Of a stretch of 29,964 nucleotides of DNA, positions 9,601 to 18,900 are shown piece by piece. The translations under genes and the position numbers were made by a program. This DNA is from Welwitschia mirabilis (Eukaryota; Gnetophyta; Gnetopsida; Welwitschiales): contig JBOZIK010000001.1 in assembly GCA_051453625.1 (NCBI GenBank), positions 235,105,592 to 235,135,555 on the forward strand. Reading direction: 5' to 3'. A model generated the notes under the pieces. The model was not told the origin of the DNA. It did not search any database and saw nothing but the letters and a program-made list of their open reading frames with translations. How positions within the stretch are numbered: position 1 is the stretch's first letter; each line of letters begins with the position of its first letter.

Positions 9601-9786
9601 AATTTAAGAGGTTGGGTTTGTGGGGCATCTGAGTCTTCATAATAGAAGAGGGACTTTTTTTCTGCCCATTGTCCATCAACATATCATGTTTTGATGTTTT
9701 GGGTAAAACCTTACTTAAGTTGCCTCAGAAGTTTGCAACATGTAAAAGTCCAATGGGTAGCTGATGCAATCTTTTTTACCTTGAAC

Positions 9787-9918
9787 AGCATATGCATATA
9801 GCATGAATGGCTTCTTTTACATATAATAGCATATGTTCATAGCATGAATGGATTCTTTTACATCTGATAGCATATGTGCATAGCATTGATGGATTAATGA
9901 TGCATTCATAGCATATGA
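9787..9918 (+). repeat. 41-bp tandem repeat, 3.2 copies
   Basis: Units begin with AGCATATG at 9787, 9828, 9869 and 9910, exactly 41 bases apart. Each contains CATAGCAT(G/T)(A/G)ATGG in its middle. The first two units are the most alike; the third has changed in its second half. No gap is needed to align the starts, so the array is relatively young compared with the rest of the region. Confidence 0.93.
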
Positions 9919-11127
9919 GGTGTGTCTGTTATTGTCTGTTAGCTTTTAAGCAATGTTCATAAATTATTTATAACCTTTTTTTTTCCACTTTAGTTATTGG
10001 TTGAGCCTCTCTCTCTTTCAATTTTTCCCTCTTTTTACTTCATTTTTGCACTTTTTTTTCTTTAGTTTCTACTTTTTCTTGTTTTTTATAAGACTTATAT
10101 CTGCATTTGTTATGGAAGAAAATGCCTAGATTTCATTTTTATAGTAGGAGACTTAAATTAAGATCAAACTAGAAAACAACAATTGGGCATTACATTCCAT
10201 AACACATATAGATATTTGTCTCACAAAAAACAAGTAAAATCAAGAATCAAATATTTTTTAGTGTGTTTCAATAAACTTTGGTCATAATTTTTATGATGAA
10301 AATAGAATCATAATTACAAAGGAAACTTTAGCAAAAACTTAAAAAGTAGAATGTATGCCATGTGTGAAACATGTCTGCCTTTTTGATTTTCCCCTACTAA
10401 GTGCCTTTTCAAACTTATTTTTGGAAAACTAATTACTAAGAGTTAAATGTACCTAAAATAACTGACTATAGCATGTTATTTTTCTGATGTGAAAAATATA
10501 TTAATGATTTAGCCTATTTTTATTTATATCTTATTTTGTAAATTTACATTATAATTGGCAACTAGCAGTATGTTCATTTTGAGGCCTATTTTTTATTGTC
10601 AATGGTTAATGGCCTTCTAGCTGGATAATACATTTTTAATATGTGCTATGCAATGAGATTCTAGTAATAGGAAGAGGTTGCTTCTCATATCAAGGGCTTG
10701 ATCTTATTGTAGCAATGTGACACCTTGTCCAATATGCTTTAGTAATGTCATTAGATTTTAGTAGTCCATAAAATTCTCTTACTGGGATTACCTCTAGGAG
10801 GATTTGGTGTTAGCCCCTACATTAGAATATCCTCACATGATCTTTTGGATCTCACACAACTTTTAATATGCCTTGGTTTATGAACTTTCTTTCTAATCAT
10901 TGACAATGATAAAATGAAATGCTCCCTTCTATGTTTGCTCTAGGAATCTCACCGATAAGGAGATCTCAGTCATTTAATAAGTGTTTAGAAGTCTATAATA
11001 TGAAAGAAGTAGCATGAGATAGCTTTATTTATTACATTGTAAATAATAGTTTTATGATAGCTAAGAGCCTTCAAGGATCCCACTCCCTTCCAGGTCATTC
11101 TAATTAATATGGCTGAACATAGGTGCC

Positions 11128-11346
11128 TTGGAGGTCTCAGGCCTACAAGTTTCTTTAGTTTCTGATCTACCTCTCTCAGTGTCTAATAACCTCAGGAGTA
11201 TCATCAAGAGAATAGGATACAACATTAGTGGAATGATAAAGAGGGTCCTTACCTTTGACAATACTAAGCAAGACTACTGGGTATTAGTACTTTTAATAAC
11301 TCCCTTACTTATCAGATGCAGGGCAAGTATAGGGAAGGTTCCCTAA
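11128..11346 (+). other. exon-like open patch inside the CACTA element
   Basis: This frame stays open for 72 codons from the ATG at 11128, and also upstream (LNIGALEVSGLQ from about 11112), with a less biased composition than its surroundings. It contains SNNLRSIIKRIGYNISGMI and ends IRCRASIGKVP. I do not recognise it. It could be part of a decayed transposon gene or a captured host fragment. The ATG chosen is only the first in frame; there is no evidence that it starts translation. Confidence 0.25.
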
Positions 11347-11570
11347 CCCTTCCCCCATTAGTTCATATGCTTATACTTAGGAGTTTGTACTTATTTTTTT
11401 AAGGAAATAGAATTATAATTTCTTTGTTTTTCATTTGATAGATGGGGATGATTTCTTGCAAAATGTTGTACTAGTATTCCAATATGTTTTGGCTGTATCT
11501 ATTTTTATCATGAATGATAATTTTTTTCGTAAGGATTTCAATTTGTTCTTATCTCTTTATTTCTTTTTGT

Positions 11571-11727
11571 AGGTTTTCCAATAGGAGAACCATCATCCTC
11601 TCTATGGTATCCTTTTTCCTCTTCCCACAACTTAACCATGGTGATAAGGATATCCCTATCAATGTTATTGCTAGTCCCTCAATTTACAACAATACCTCCC
11701 AGTCTCAACCATTACTCTTTTACATAA
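11571..11727 (+). other. strong splice-acceptor-like site followed by a 50-codon open frame
   Basis: A 26-base pyrimidine-rich run ends in TTTTTGTAG at 11572, the form of a good plant 3' splice site. After it the frame reads FPIGEPSSSLWYPFSSSHN and stays open to a TAA at 11725-11727. A second frame is open here too, so the coding assignment is uncertain. It sits in a cluster of open patches (11112-12073) inside the CACTA element. Confidence 0.25.
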
Positions 11728-11850
11728 AAGTATTATTAATGGTGGATTTCACTTTGCTCATGTTACTTTTGTAACTTCCTCTTTTTGTTTTTTGTTGTGT
11801 TTGTATTATAGTCATGCATTAGTTTTGTAGATTATTTCTTGTAGTTCAAT

Positions 11851-12073
11851 GTTTTACTAGGAAATAGACTTGGGCCCTGTAGGGTTTAGAGTGGAAATGC
11901 TTCTTGAGGAGAGAAGGATCTACATGAGCAAGAGATGCATTTTTCTAAATTTTACTTTATTGCTTAAATTATTCCTTTTTGGAAGCAGGGTTACAATGGT
12001 TTATTTCCTACATTCCACAACATCACATAGCCTACCATTCTTCTTTGATGTCAATACCATTTTTTGCTTGTAG
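11851..12073 (+). other. exon-like patch with an acceptor-like edge in the CACTA element
   Basis: After TTTTACTAG at 11851-11859 the frame reads EIDLGPVGFRVEMLLEER and RIYMSKRCIF. It then becomes hydrophobic and T-rich and stops at 12071-12073. The first 30 codons look like ordinary protein; the rest does not, so a true coding part would end near 11945. Unrecognised. Confidence 0.25.
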
Positions 12074-12446
12074 TGTCAATGGTATCCTCTACTTGACTTC
12101 ATTATTACACTAAGAAAAATCATGTTGAAGGTGCTATTTGATTTCAATTCCATTTTTCTTAGGCACTCATATATCCGAGGCAAAGCATGGAAAAAAATTC
12201 CTTTAAGTTGTCCATACTAAAAAGCAATACTCTTCTTCTCCTCTCTTAATATTACACACTCTATGTTTTATTTTTTATTTATAATAACTAACAATGTCTA
12301 TATTTGGAATGCAGATCCAAAAAAAATGGATCTAAAAATTAAATATAGAAAAAAAGGAGATTTAATAAAAATGACGAATAATATTGCAGTCAAAGTTATC
12401 AAAGGTAAGATTGTTTTTCTAATAAGAAGATCAAATCGATTGAGAA

Positions 12447-12659
12447 TTGTGTGACATTTGCAAAAGCTTATATCTCAACAACATTGATGTTAAAGCACCT
12501 CCAACTAGCTCTGGTACTAATAATGTAAAGAGTCTCTTTGGCTGTGTTTTGAAATCTACATGTTCCAGGAACAATGATGACTACAAATATTGCATGGAAT
12601 TTATCTCCCTTTCCCAAGCTTTTATATTTACTTATCCAAAATCCAACTATTTTACATAA
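12447..12659 (+). other. exon-like patch with a CDIC word in the CACTA element
   Basis: The 70-codon frame begins MCDICKSLYLNNIDVKAPP and contains FGCVLKSTCSRNNDDYKYC. Five cysteines (CxxC plus three) and balanced composition stand out from the surroundings, but they do not form a zinc-finger pattern I can name. Another frame (VTFAKAYISTTLMLKHLQL) is also open, so coding is unproven. Candidate captured fragment. Confidence 0.25.
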
Positions 12660-13099
12660 GATTCCTTCTCACAATAGCCAAGAAATAATATTTCACTATA
12701 ACAAGAAGACTATAAAGGATATGCACACAGACAGGGGAACTTAGGATGGTCTATTTTTCAAAAAGCCCCTTTATTACAATGGTAGCACACACTAAGGCAT
12801 CCACTAACACAATAGTTCTAAATACCAAAAAAGCTTTACAAATCCTTCTATCTTCAATGGAGTCATAACACTTACATGTCTGAGGTAATGTATGGACTTT
12901 TCCTTGATATTTTTCAAGGGATATTTAGTTTTTAATTCTGAGGATGCATTAGAATTTTATATTTTTTTATTCATGTTAACATCTTATGCTACTTTTGTAA
13001 ATTAAAAGTCATTTTGGTGGTGACATTTGCAAAGATATTTTATGCTCTTTTAGATATTNNNNNNNNNNNNTATTTTGGAATATGAGTAGGTTTATTTAT

Positions 13100-13404
13100 T
13101 TTTTTTCATGAGAAAGGCTTTTAAGGCGTTTACTTTGTAAAACACCTTAAAAGGCTTTTTTAGGCAATTATTTTCTAAAAAGTCTCAAATGGCTTTTGAG
13201 GCATTTCGCACAAAAAATGCCTCAAAAAGCCTTTTAAGGCATTTAAAAAAAAACAACTTAGAAATTCCTTAAAAGCATCTAAGCTTTTGAAGCACTATTT
13301 TTTAAAGTGTTTTATGAAGAAATGCCTTTAAAAAATTTAAGGAGTTTTTTAAGGCCTTTGAATGAATTTTAGAAATGCCTCAAAAGCCTATATTTCTTAT
13401 AATA
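13100..13404 (+). repeat. right subterminal palindrome array and terminal inverted repeat
   Basis: AAGGCTTTT, GAGGCATTT and AAATGCCT words alternate. A perfect 13-base stem is formed by 13194-13206 and 13215-13227 with an 8-base loop. With one bulged A it extends three bases further. It mirrors the array at 6559-6770. Confidence 0.85.
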
Positions 13405-13407
13405 ATT
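13405..13407 (+). other. target-site duplication ATT, right copy
   Basis: It directly follows the terminus ...TTCTTATAATA and equals the ATT at 6556-6558. Removing 6559-13407 gives a continuous protease frame. Confidence 0.8.
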
Positions 13408-13830
13408 AACACAGAAGTAAGTGTAAACATCATGCCTTTTCATATATGTAAAGTACTTGGGTGAGAAGAAAGAATTAAACCAATACAAATTACTTTAGAA
13501 TTAGCTAATACTTTAATGATAAAACTTATGGGGATCATTAAAAACTTAGTCATCCCAATAAAAGGAGCTCTTTATGCCATAGATGTGGTTATAGTGGAAG
13601 TAGAACATGATGGATGTTACCCACTACTTTTAGAAAGAGCCTTTTGTATAATCATCCATTACATCATAGACACATGAACTAGATTAATGGAATCTTACAT
13701 AGGTAATAAGAAGTATACTACTATGGTTTTTGATGCTGCTAAACAAGATATGAGAGGTGAGAAAAATTTAGAAAAAAGATATAAATGGACTTTATTTATA
13801 GACATCACCTTGAGATTGAGAATGCTATAA
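13408..13830 (+). pseudogene. second half of gypsy aspartic protease
   Basis: The frame continues from the other side of the transposon: EVSVNIMPFHICKVLG, a stop at 13462-13464, IKPIQITLELANTLMIKLMG, IPIKGALYAIDVVIVEVEHD, GCYPLLLERAF, a stop at 13675-13677, and an end at 13828-13830. This follows the plant Athila/Tat-like protease: S-V-N-L-M-P after the active site, a L-x-L-A-(D/N) strand, a (R)G-x-x-x-D-V-x-V strand and the (Y/F)P-x-(I/L)LGRPF block, here PLLLERAF. After this block an intact autonomous element would run into reverse transcriptase. Here an acidic frame follows instead (13812), and family-specific DNA shared with copy 1 begins within 420 bases. The confidence in family is high; the lineage (Athila or Tat) is not settled. 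Confidence 0.8.
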
Positions 13831-13907
13831 TAATGAATAATGATTTAATAAAAATAAATAGTTATAATTATAATGATGAAGAAGTAAAATATATTAGTAA
13901 TAAATAA
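13812..13907 (+). pseudogene. acidic ORF remnant of retroelement copy 2 (N-terminal part)
   Basis: A 31-codon frame overlaps the protease end in another frame. It reads EIENAIIMNNDLIKINSYNY then NDEEVKYISNK and stops at 13905-13907. Composition and the motif DDxEVxxYI resemble DDDIEVLDYIP in the acidic ORF of copy 1. The following DNA is A-rich and frameless until the clear copy 1 match begins at 14249. Confidence 0.3.
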
Positions 13908-14248
13908 GTTCAAAAAGTGAACTAAATTAAGAAATTTCCTTAGAAGCATAACTGTTTATTCCAATCATTTGAAAGATAGTCAAAAAAATCAAAATTCAAC
14001 AAAAGAAAAATAAGAACAATGAAAAAAGAAAAGATATAGCTACTGATAATAAAAGTATGATAAAGTACACAACATAGTAAGAACAAAAACAATAATGAGG
14101 AGAGGGGAAATAATGAAGAATCTATAAAAATTCAATTAAATTTGATACAAAATATATCTTACCTTTCCAATATAGCAACCCAAGTTAAAGAGTCTAACCA
14201 TGTTTGTTCATCCTATTCTTTTAAAAATATTTTTCAAAGTCCACATTA
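13908..14248. other. A-rich stretch without a recognisable gene
   Basis: Presumably the decayed middle of the acidic ORF of copy 2, judging by its position. No frame can be followed. Confidence 0.4.
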
Positions 14249-14352
14249 GCTTATGCCTCTTATGATAACTCTTTTTAAAAGTATGATTTGGGATATCTTC
14301 AACTTTTAAATTTTAGAAAACCTTATTTTTTGATTATCCATACTTAGAGATG
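14249..14352 (+). pseudogene. acidic ORF C-terminal remnant, copy 2
   Basis: The DNA matches minus-strand 1235-1131 in order: GCTTATGC, ATGAT, AAAGTATGA, TTGG, ATCTT, CCTTAT, TGAT, TAGAG. In the corresponding frame AYASYDNSF and KYDLGYLQLLNFRKPYFL parallel AFNDYYFQKYDLEHLEIL and NWNKPYLLDDN of copy 1, with one stop. This shared frame in two separated, inverted copies is the main evidence that the acidic ORF is a real family component. Confidence 0.6.
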
Positions 14353-14639
14353 GGACTTAGAGAACTTTTTAAGTATACTAAACCTATCTTAATCATTTAT
14401 TTTATGAATGTTTCTCCATATTTTTGAGTTCTAATAGTACTATAAAGCTTTTTTATGCTTAATATCAATCTTTAGATGAAAACTATGTTTGGAATTCTTT
14501 GTACCATGCATTTGATAAAAGATTATTCTTCCATGAACTATATGAACTTTTTATCTCTCATGTTGTAAAGAAATTCTATGGAGTCAAAATATTGCCTTAT
14601 TATGCATGTGCATACTTTAAGTTTTATCAATTAGTTTGT

Positions 14640-15660
14640 TTTTGGTTTAATCCTTATTTTTTTTAAAAAGTAGAATACCCTAGGATCATAGCCTTTAAAA
14701 AACGGTTTTTTCCTTTTTAATAAAGTATTAAATAAAACTTATTTTAAGCTTGATTTAGTATTTTGTTTTGATTTTATGTTATGTTTTTTGGTCCTTTGTC
14801 TTTATTTTACAACAAGTTCACCTCTATATGGTTATATTCTTATATTTTAGAGAAAGTACATTTTTAATGACTTAATTGAGATTTCTAATTCAAACAATAG
14901 AGAAATTAAAGAAATGGAAAATGGTTAAAAATCTATGAGTTATGAAACCTTGAACATGATAGAAGCAATTATTTTGGAACTGCTTCTACCATTATCCAAG
15001 ATCTTTCTTAGCGGATTCTTTTAATGGATGTCATGCTATTACTTAAAAATATTTAACTTGATTTATGTTTTACTTTATGAAGTTACCATGAGTAGCAATT
15101 TTTACTTGGGTATTTCATAGTGATAAGACTAAATTTACCCAATCTTCAAATATCTATGAACTTCATTTTTAAGAAATATGCTTTAATTTTTTGTGTTTTC
15201 TCTCAATTGTATAAGTTTTTAATTATTTAGTAGTGTTCTTTCTTGTTTTTAATCTCATTTTTNNNNNNNNNNNNNNNNNNNNNNNNNNNNNNNNNNNNNN
15301 NNNNNNNNNNNNNNNNNNNNNNNNNNNNNNNNNNNNNNNNNNNNNNNNNNNNNNNNNNNNNNTAATTTTTTGTGTTTTCTCTCAATTGTATAAGTTTTTA
15401 ATTATTTAGTAGTGTTATTTCTTGTTTTTAATCTCATTTTTTTACCTTCATCTTTAAGAGTGTGTGGTCATGTGGGATTTATTTTGAGAAAGGAAAAAAT
15501 AATAATGCTCATGATATATTATTTCTATGCTAAATACATGATCATCATGATGTCCTACCAAACTATGGTAAATTTTTCTAAAAGGAATCTTTAGTAGTAT
15601 TAGTAGCTATGAGAACTTCACTCAGGGATCATTTAGCAATGCTTCATAGATCCTTACTTC
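14640..15660 (+). mobile_element. spacer and 3' frame of retroelement copy 2
   Basis: Plus-strand counterpart of copy 1 at 1-830 (minus). Shared landmarks in order are AGAAAGTACAT (about 14852), GAACATGATAGAAGCA, GATTCTTTTAAT, GTTTTACTTTATGA, ACTTGGGTATTT, CTATGAACTTCATTTT, GTCATGTGG and GATGTCCTAC. A 79-bp stretch is doubled around the gap at 15263-15362. The 3' frame (MMSYQTMVNFSKRN at about 15548-15590) ends in clustered stops where copy 1 stays open. Confidence 0.65.
15184..15441 (+). repeat. 79-bp duplication flanking a 100-N gap
   Basis: 15184-15262 and 15363-15441 differ at one base (CTTT versus ATTT). The gap between them is exactly 100 N. Copy 1 has this segment once. An unmerged contig overlap is the likelier cause than a biological duplication. 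Confidence 0.9.
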
Positions 15661-15681
15661 TCTAACTACTATTGTACTCCA

Positions 15682-16254
15682 CTCATACTAGATAAATAAT
15701 AAATACTTTAAGTCTATGATATCAATGGTGNNNNNNNNNNNNNNNNNNNNNNNNNNNNNNNNNNNNNNNNNNNNNNNNNNNNNNNNNNNNNNNNNNNNNN
15801 NNNNNNNNNNNNNNNNNNNNNNNNNNNNNNNNNNNNNNNNNNNNNNNNNNNNNNNNNNNNNNNNNNNNNNNNNNNNNNNNNNNNNNNNNNNNNNNNNNNN
15901 NNNNNNNNNNNNNNNNNNNNNNNNNNNNNNNNNNNNNNNNNNNNNNNNNNNNNNNNNNNNNNNNNNNNNNNNNNNNNNNNNNNNNNNNNNNNNNNNNNNN
16001 NNNNNNNNNNNNNNNNNNNNNNNNNNNNNNNNNNNNNNNNNNNNNNNNNNNNNNNNNNNNNNNNNNNNNNNNNNNNNNNNNNNNNNNNNNNNNNNNNNNN
16101 NNNNNNNNNNNNNNNNNNNNNNNNNNNNNNNNNNNNNNNNNNNNNNNNNNNNNNNNNNNNNNNNNNNNNNNNNNNNNNNNNNNNNNNNNNNNNNNNNNNN
16201 NNNNNCTCATACTAGATAAATAATAAATACTTTAAGGCTATGATATCAATGGTG
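15682..16254 (+). repeat. 49-bp duplication flanking a 475-N gap
   Basis: 15682-15730 and 16206-16254 differ at one base (AGTCTAT versus AGGCTAT) and sit directly against both gap edges. The apparent long frames across this gap on both strands consist only of N and are not genes. Confidence 0.9.
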
Positions 16255-16334
16255 TTCCTGATATCATTAGAGGTATTGCTTGTTTCCTAGACTCATTGAG
16301 CTTATAGTACTCTCACATAATAATTTTATGTTTG

Positions 16335-16372
16335 AGGATTTATGTTTATTTTGGGGTGTAAGCAAGTAAATC
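16335..16372 (+). other. Athila/Tat-like post-coding signature
   Basis: TTTGAGGATTTATGTTTATT followed by TTGGGGTGTAAGC resembles the TTGAGGAC...GTTTGGGGGTGT phrase that many plant gypsy elements carry after their last coding part. It fits the end of copy 2. Resemblance by memory of the family only. Confidence 0.35.
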
Positions 16373-18060
16373 CATTTCTTATCATCTTTCAATTTTATCA
16401 TTAATTATTTAAAAATATTAGTTAATTAGCATCATCATAATCACTACCTCTTCGAGTGGTACTTCATGGAGTTTTTGCATTATGTCATGCATTATTAATT
16501 ATATGATTTTATGATTTATTCTATAGGGATTTGTTAAGTTAGAATTTAGGATAGGTACACAATATTTTTTATGTCCCTATGTATCCATTTTTATTTTATT
16601 TTCCTTAGTTATTTCATTTATAATTTCAAATTCATTTCCATACTTTTTCATCCAAATACTTAGGACTTGATCATTTATTAGTTTTCTTATTAATTTTTAG
16701 TCATATCTTTCTTTCTAGGAGTTGATTTTATTTTAGAGAATTATATTTCTTTATTTTATGATGATAATTTTTCTAATATGTTCTTTTACTATTCTTTTGA
16801 GTTTTCTTTAATCTTCTTTTTGAGTTTTGACACATCCAATAATTGTGAGTTCATGGAATATTTCATAATCTTTCTTAGTTTGGTGAATTATCATTAACTT
16901 ATCCTAACATCTCTTTCTTTCATATAAAGTTATTTCCAAAATTCACCTCCTTTATCATGCCTTGTTCATTATGATTCTTAGTTGTTTGCCATCTATTAGA
17001 CTCTATGATAACTTTCTGCAATTTTCATGATACAATATCAAGTTAACTTGTTCTACTAATACTTTCATTTTTTCTAAATCTTTTGAAATCCCTATCATTC
17101 ACCTTGTTATTTAGAAGACCATGAAAGATAATGCACTAATATTTTTTTAGCATCATCACTTTTTTTTGTTCATCGTTTTTTGACTATTTCTATTTTCTAT
17201 TACATAAAGACTACTACTACAAATCCCACCTTTTTTCTTACTTGTACTTAACTTGCATATTAATCTTTTTTATTCTTATCTTAATGTAACATGAGATACA
17301 TTGATCCACTTGTGAGGGATAAAAACATATATTTTAAGATATTTTAAGAAAAAATTTAAAATTTTAGAGGCTATTTTTGAATTTTGATGATATATACCTA
17401 TAATTACTAATCTAATTATGATCACATTTTATATGAATGAGATGCATCATGGATATTGTTTAGTAACCTATGTACTTGGTAGCATAATACTTGTAGTTTG
17501 TTTTTCTTATAGGGAAATCCCAAGTAATTCATAAGACCATGAATGAGGGAAATAATGTTTTGATTATTTATTTTTGATACATTTTTATTTATATATTATG
17601 CTTAAAATCTGAACATTTAATTTATGAATATCATTTTTAAGTTATCATTTTTTTAATTACACATCCACATCATTTATCTATGTTATTAAAGTTATATCTT
17701 ATGATGATTCTTTTTGTTATAACATTTAATCTCTATCTTTTTTTTGTGCTAGATGTTTTAAGTGAGGGGCTAATGCACTAAAAAGTATTTTAATCTTACT
17801 TTCTAATAAACATAATTATAGGAATTTTATTTTACAATCTGATTTTGAGAAGTTTGTCATCATCGTATTTATCTGGATGACTTACTAAATGATAGCATGA
17901 TTACATTATCTACTAAGATAAAACATTTAGTTTATTAGATTTTGACATTTCATCCTACATGATGAGATTTATAGAGTTTATTTACATTTCATTAGTTAAT
18001 GTTTATCTTACTTAATTTGGCTGGTAATTATAGTTGTTTTTCTACTTTGTTAGAGACTCA
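16373..18060. other. AT-rich stretch, no recognisable gene
   Basis: T-rich on the plus strand with no frame above about 50 codons. It probably contains the 3' non-coding part of copy 2 or a further decayed element, but I see nothing that can be named. Confidence 0.5.
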
Positions 18061-18064
18061 TAAG

Positions 18065-18080
18065 GCTAAGTGGAGGGCTA
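18065..18080 (+). other. candidate polypurine tract before an LTR
   Basis: GCTAAGTGGAGGGCTA directly precedes TGTTGCAATGCC. A purine tract followed by TG is the expected 3' LTR entry on the plus strand. Tract quality is moderate. Confidence 0.4.
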
Positions 18081-18900
18081 TGTTGCAATGCCAAATTATA
18101 TGTTTTTGATGTGGTATTTTAAGTATTTTTGTAGGACATTTAAATAGGCTTAAGTTAATTTCAATGATTATTAAGAGATGAAAAGAAAGTTATAAAAATG
18201 TACAATCACTAGAACATTTGAAGGTATTTTGAATTAATGCTAATAATTTACATTCTCAAGAGGATTTAATGATCTATAAGGTTAATTTGAGTTGATGAAA
18301 GAGCTTCAAAAAGACTATTATCCCCTTCATTAGATAGGATAAACGGCACCACCTGTATGTTGATAAGGATGCTATCTCTACTAAAAATTAAAGCTTATGT
18401 GTAACCACTCTTGATGTGTTATTATCCCCTCCATCGTCGAGATGAGATTTAAGATGAAACCTAATTTAGTCAATGCACCAAACTTTACCTAACATCTATA
18501 ATGATTTAATGTACCTTCTATGAGTCATTAGGGTTTCTATTACATCTATTAGATTTATTTTTTATAGTGTTTTATTATAATAAACATCTATTTTAGCATT
18601 GATTAAAGTTTATCTTTGTTAGCACCTAAAGATCTTGTGACAGAAAATTAAAGGATAGGATTTCATTCATTGTTATAGAGAGGGGTCTTACCTAGTGTTA
18701 GGTTGTATCTCCTTCATTGAGGAACTACTACTTTGTAATAGGATGTTGGTTTAATAAATAATACAAATCTTCTTTTAATTTTATTAATGTGCATATCCCT
18801 TATGGTTTATGTTGGTTATGATTTCATAACAACTTCATAGTTGACATAGATCATGAAGGGAAATCTTTGTAAAGCTTAAAACCATTAGTTTAGAATTTGC
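18081..18900 (+). mobile_element. putative plus-strand gypsy LTR (3' edge uncertain)
   Basis: It starts TGTTGCAATGCC behind the purine tract. Inside are two dyad modules (18314-18350, TTATCCCCTTCAT; 18417-18455, TTATCCCCTCCAT), followed by T-rich sequence, an AATAAATAATACAAATC patch near 18753 that could serve as a polyadenylation region, and no reading frame. The end is not defined: no CA end plus target duplication could be found. Its position 1.7 kb past the post-coding signature is compatible with it being the 3' LTR of copy 2, but the link is not proven and it differs from the LTR at 3538. Confidence 0.4.

Larger units (their letters stand above)
6559..13404 (+). mobile_element. CACTA (En/Spm-type) DNA transposon, 6846 bp, nested in a gypsy protease
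   Basis: The left end is CACTATAAGAATCATAGG. The right end, reversed, is TATTATAAGAAATATAGG. Over 23 bases 19 agree, and the two outermost differences are C to T changes that turned CACTA into TATTA. ATT flanks both ends. Subterminal regions (6559-6770 and 13100-13404) are packed with AAGGC(A/G)TTT and AAA(T/C)GCCTT words in both orientations, as expected of transposase-binding arrays in this superfamily. The interior has no recognisable TNPA or TNPD-type transposase. It holds short frames, a 41-bp tandem repeat and a poly-T tract, so it is probably non-autonomous. Several richer patches (near 6780-7200, 7560-7630, 11100-12070, 12447-12659) may be captured foreign pieces. Orientation is arbitrary because no transposase gene fixes it. 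One 12-N gap lies at 13059-13070. Confidence 0.87.

Noticed and set aside
15716-16219. Long open frames on both strands at 15716-16219
   Set aside because: They consist almost wholly of N; no stop codon can appear in undetermined sequence.
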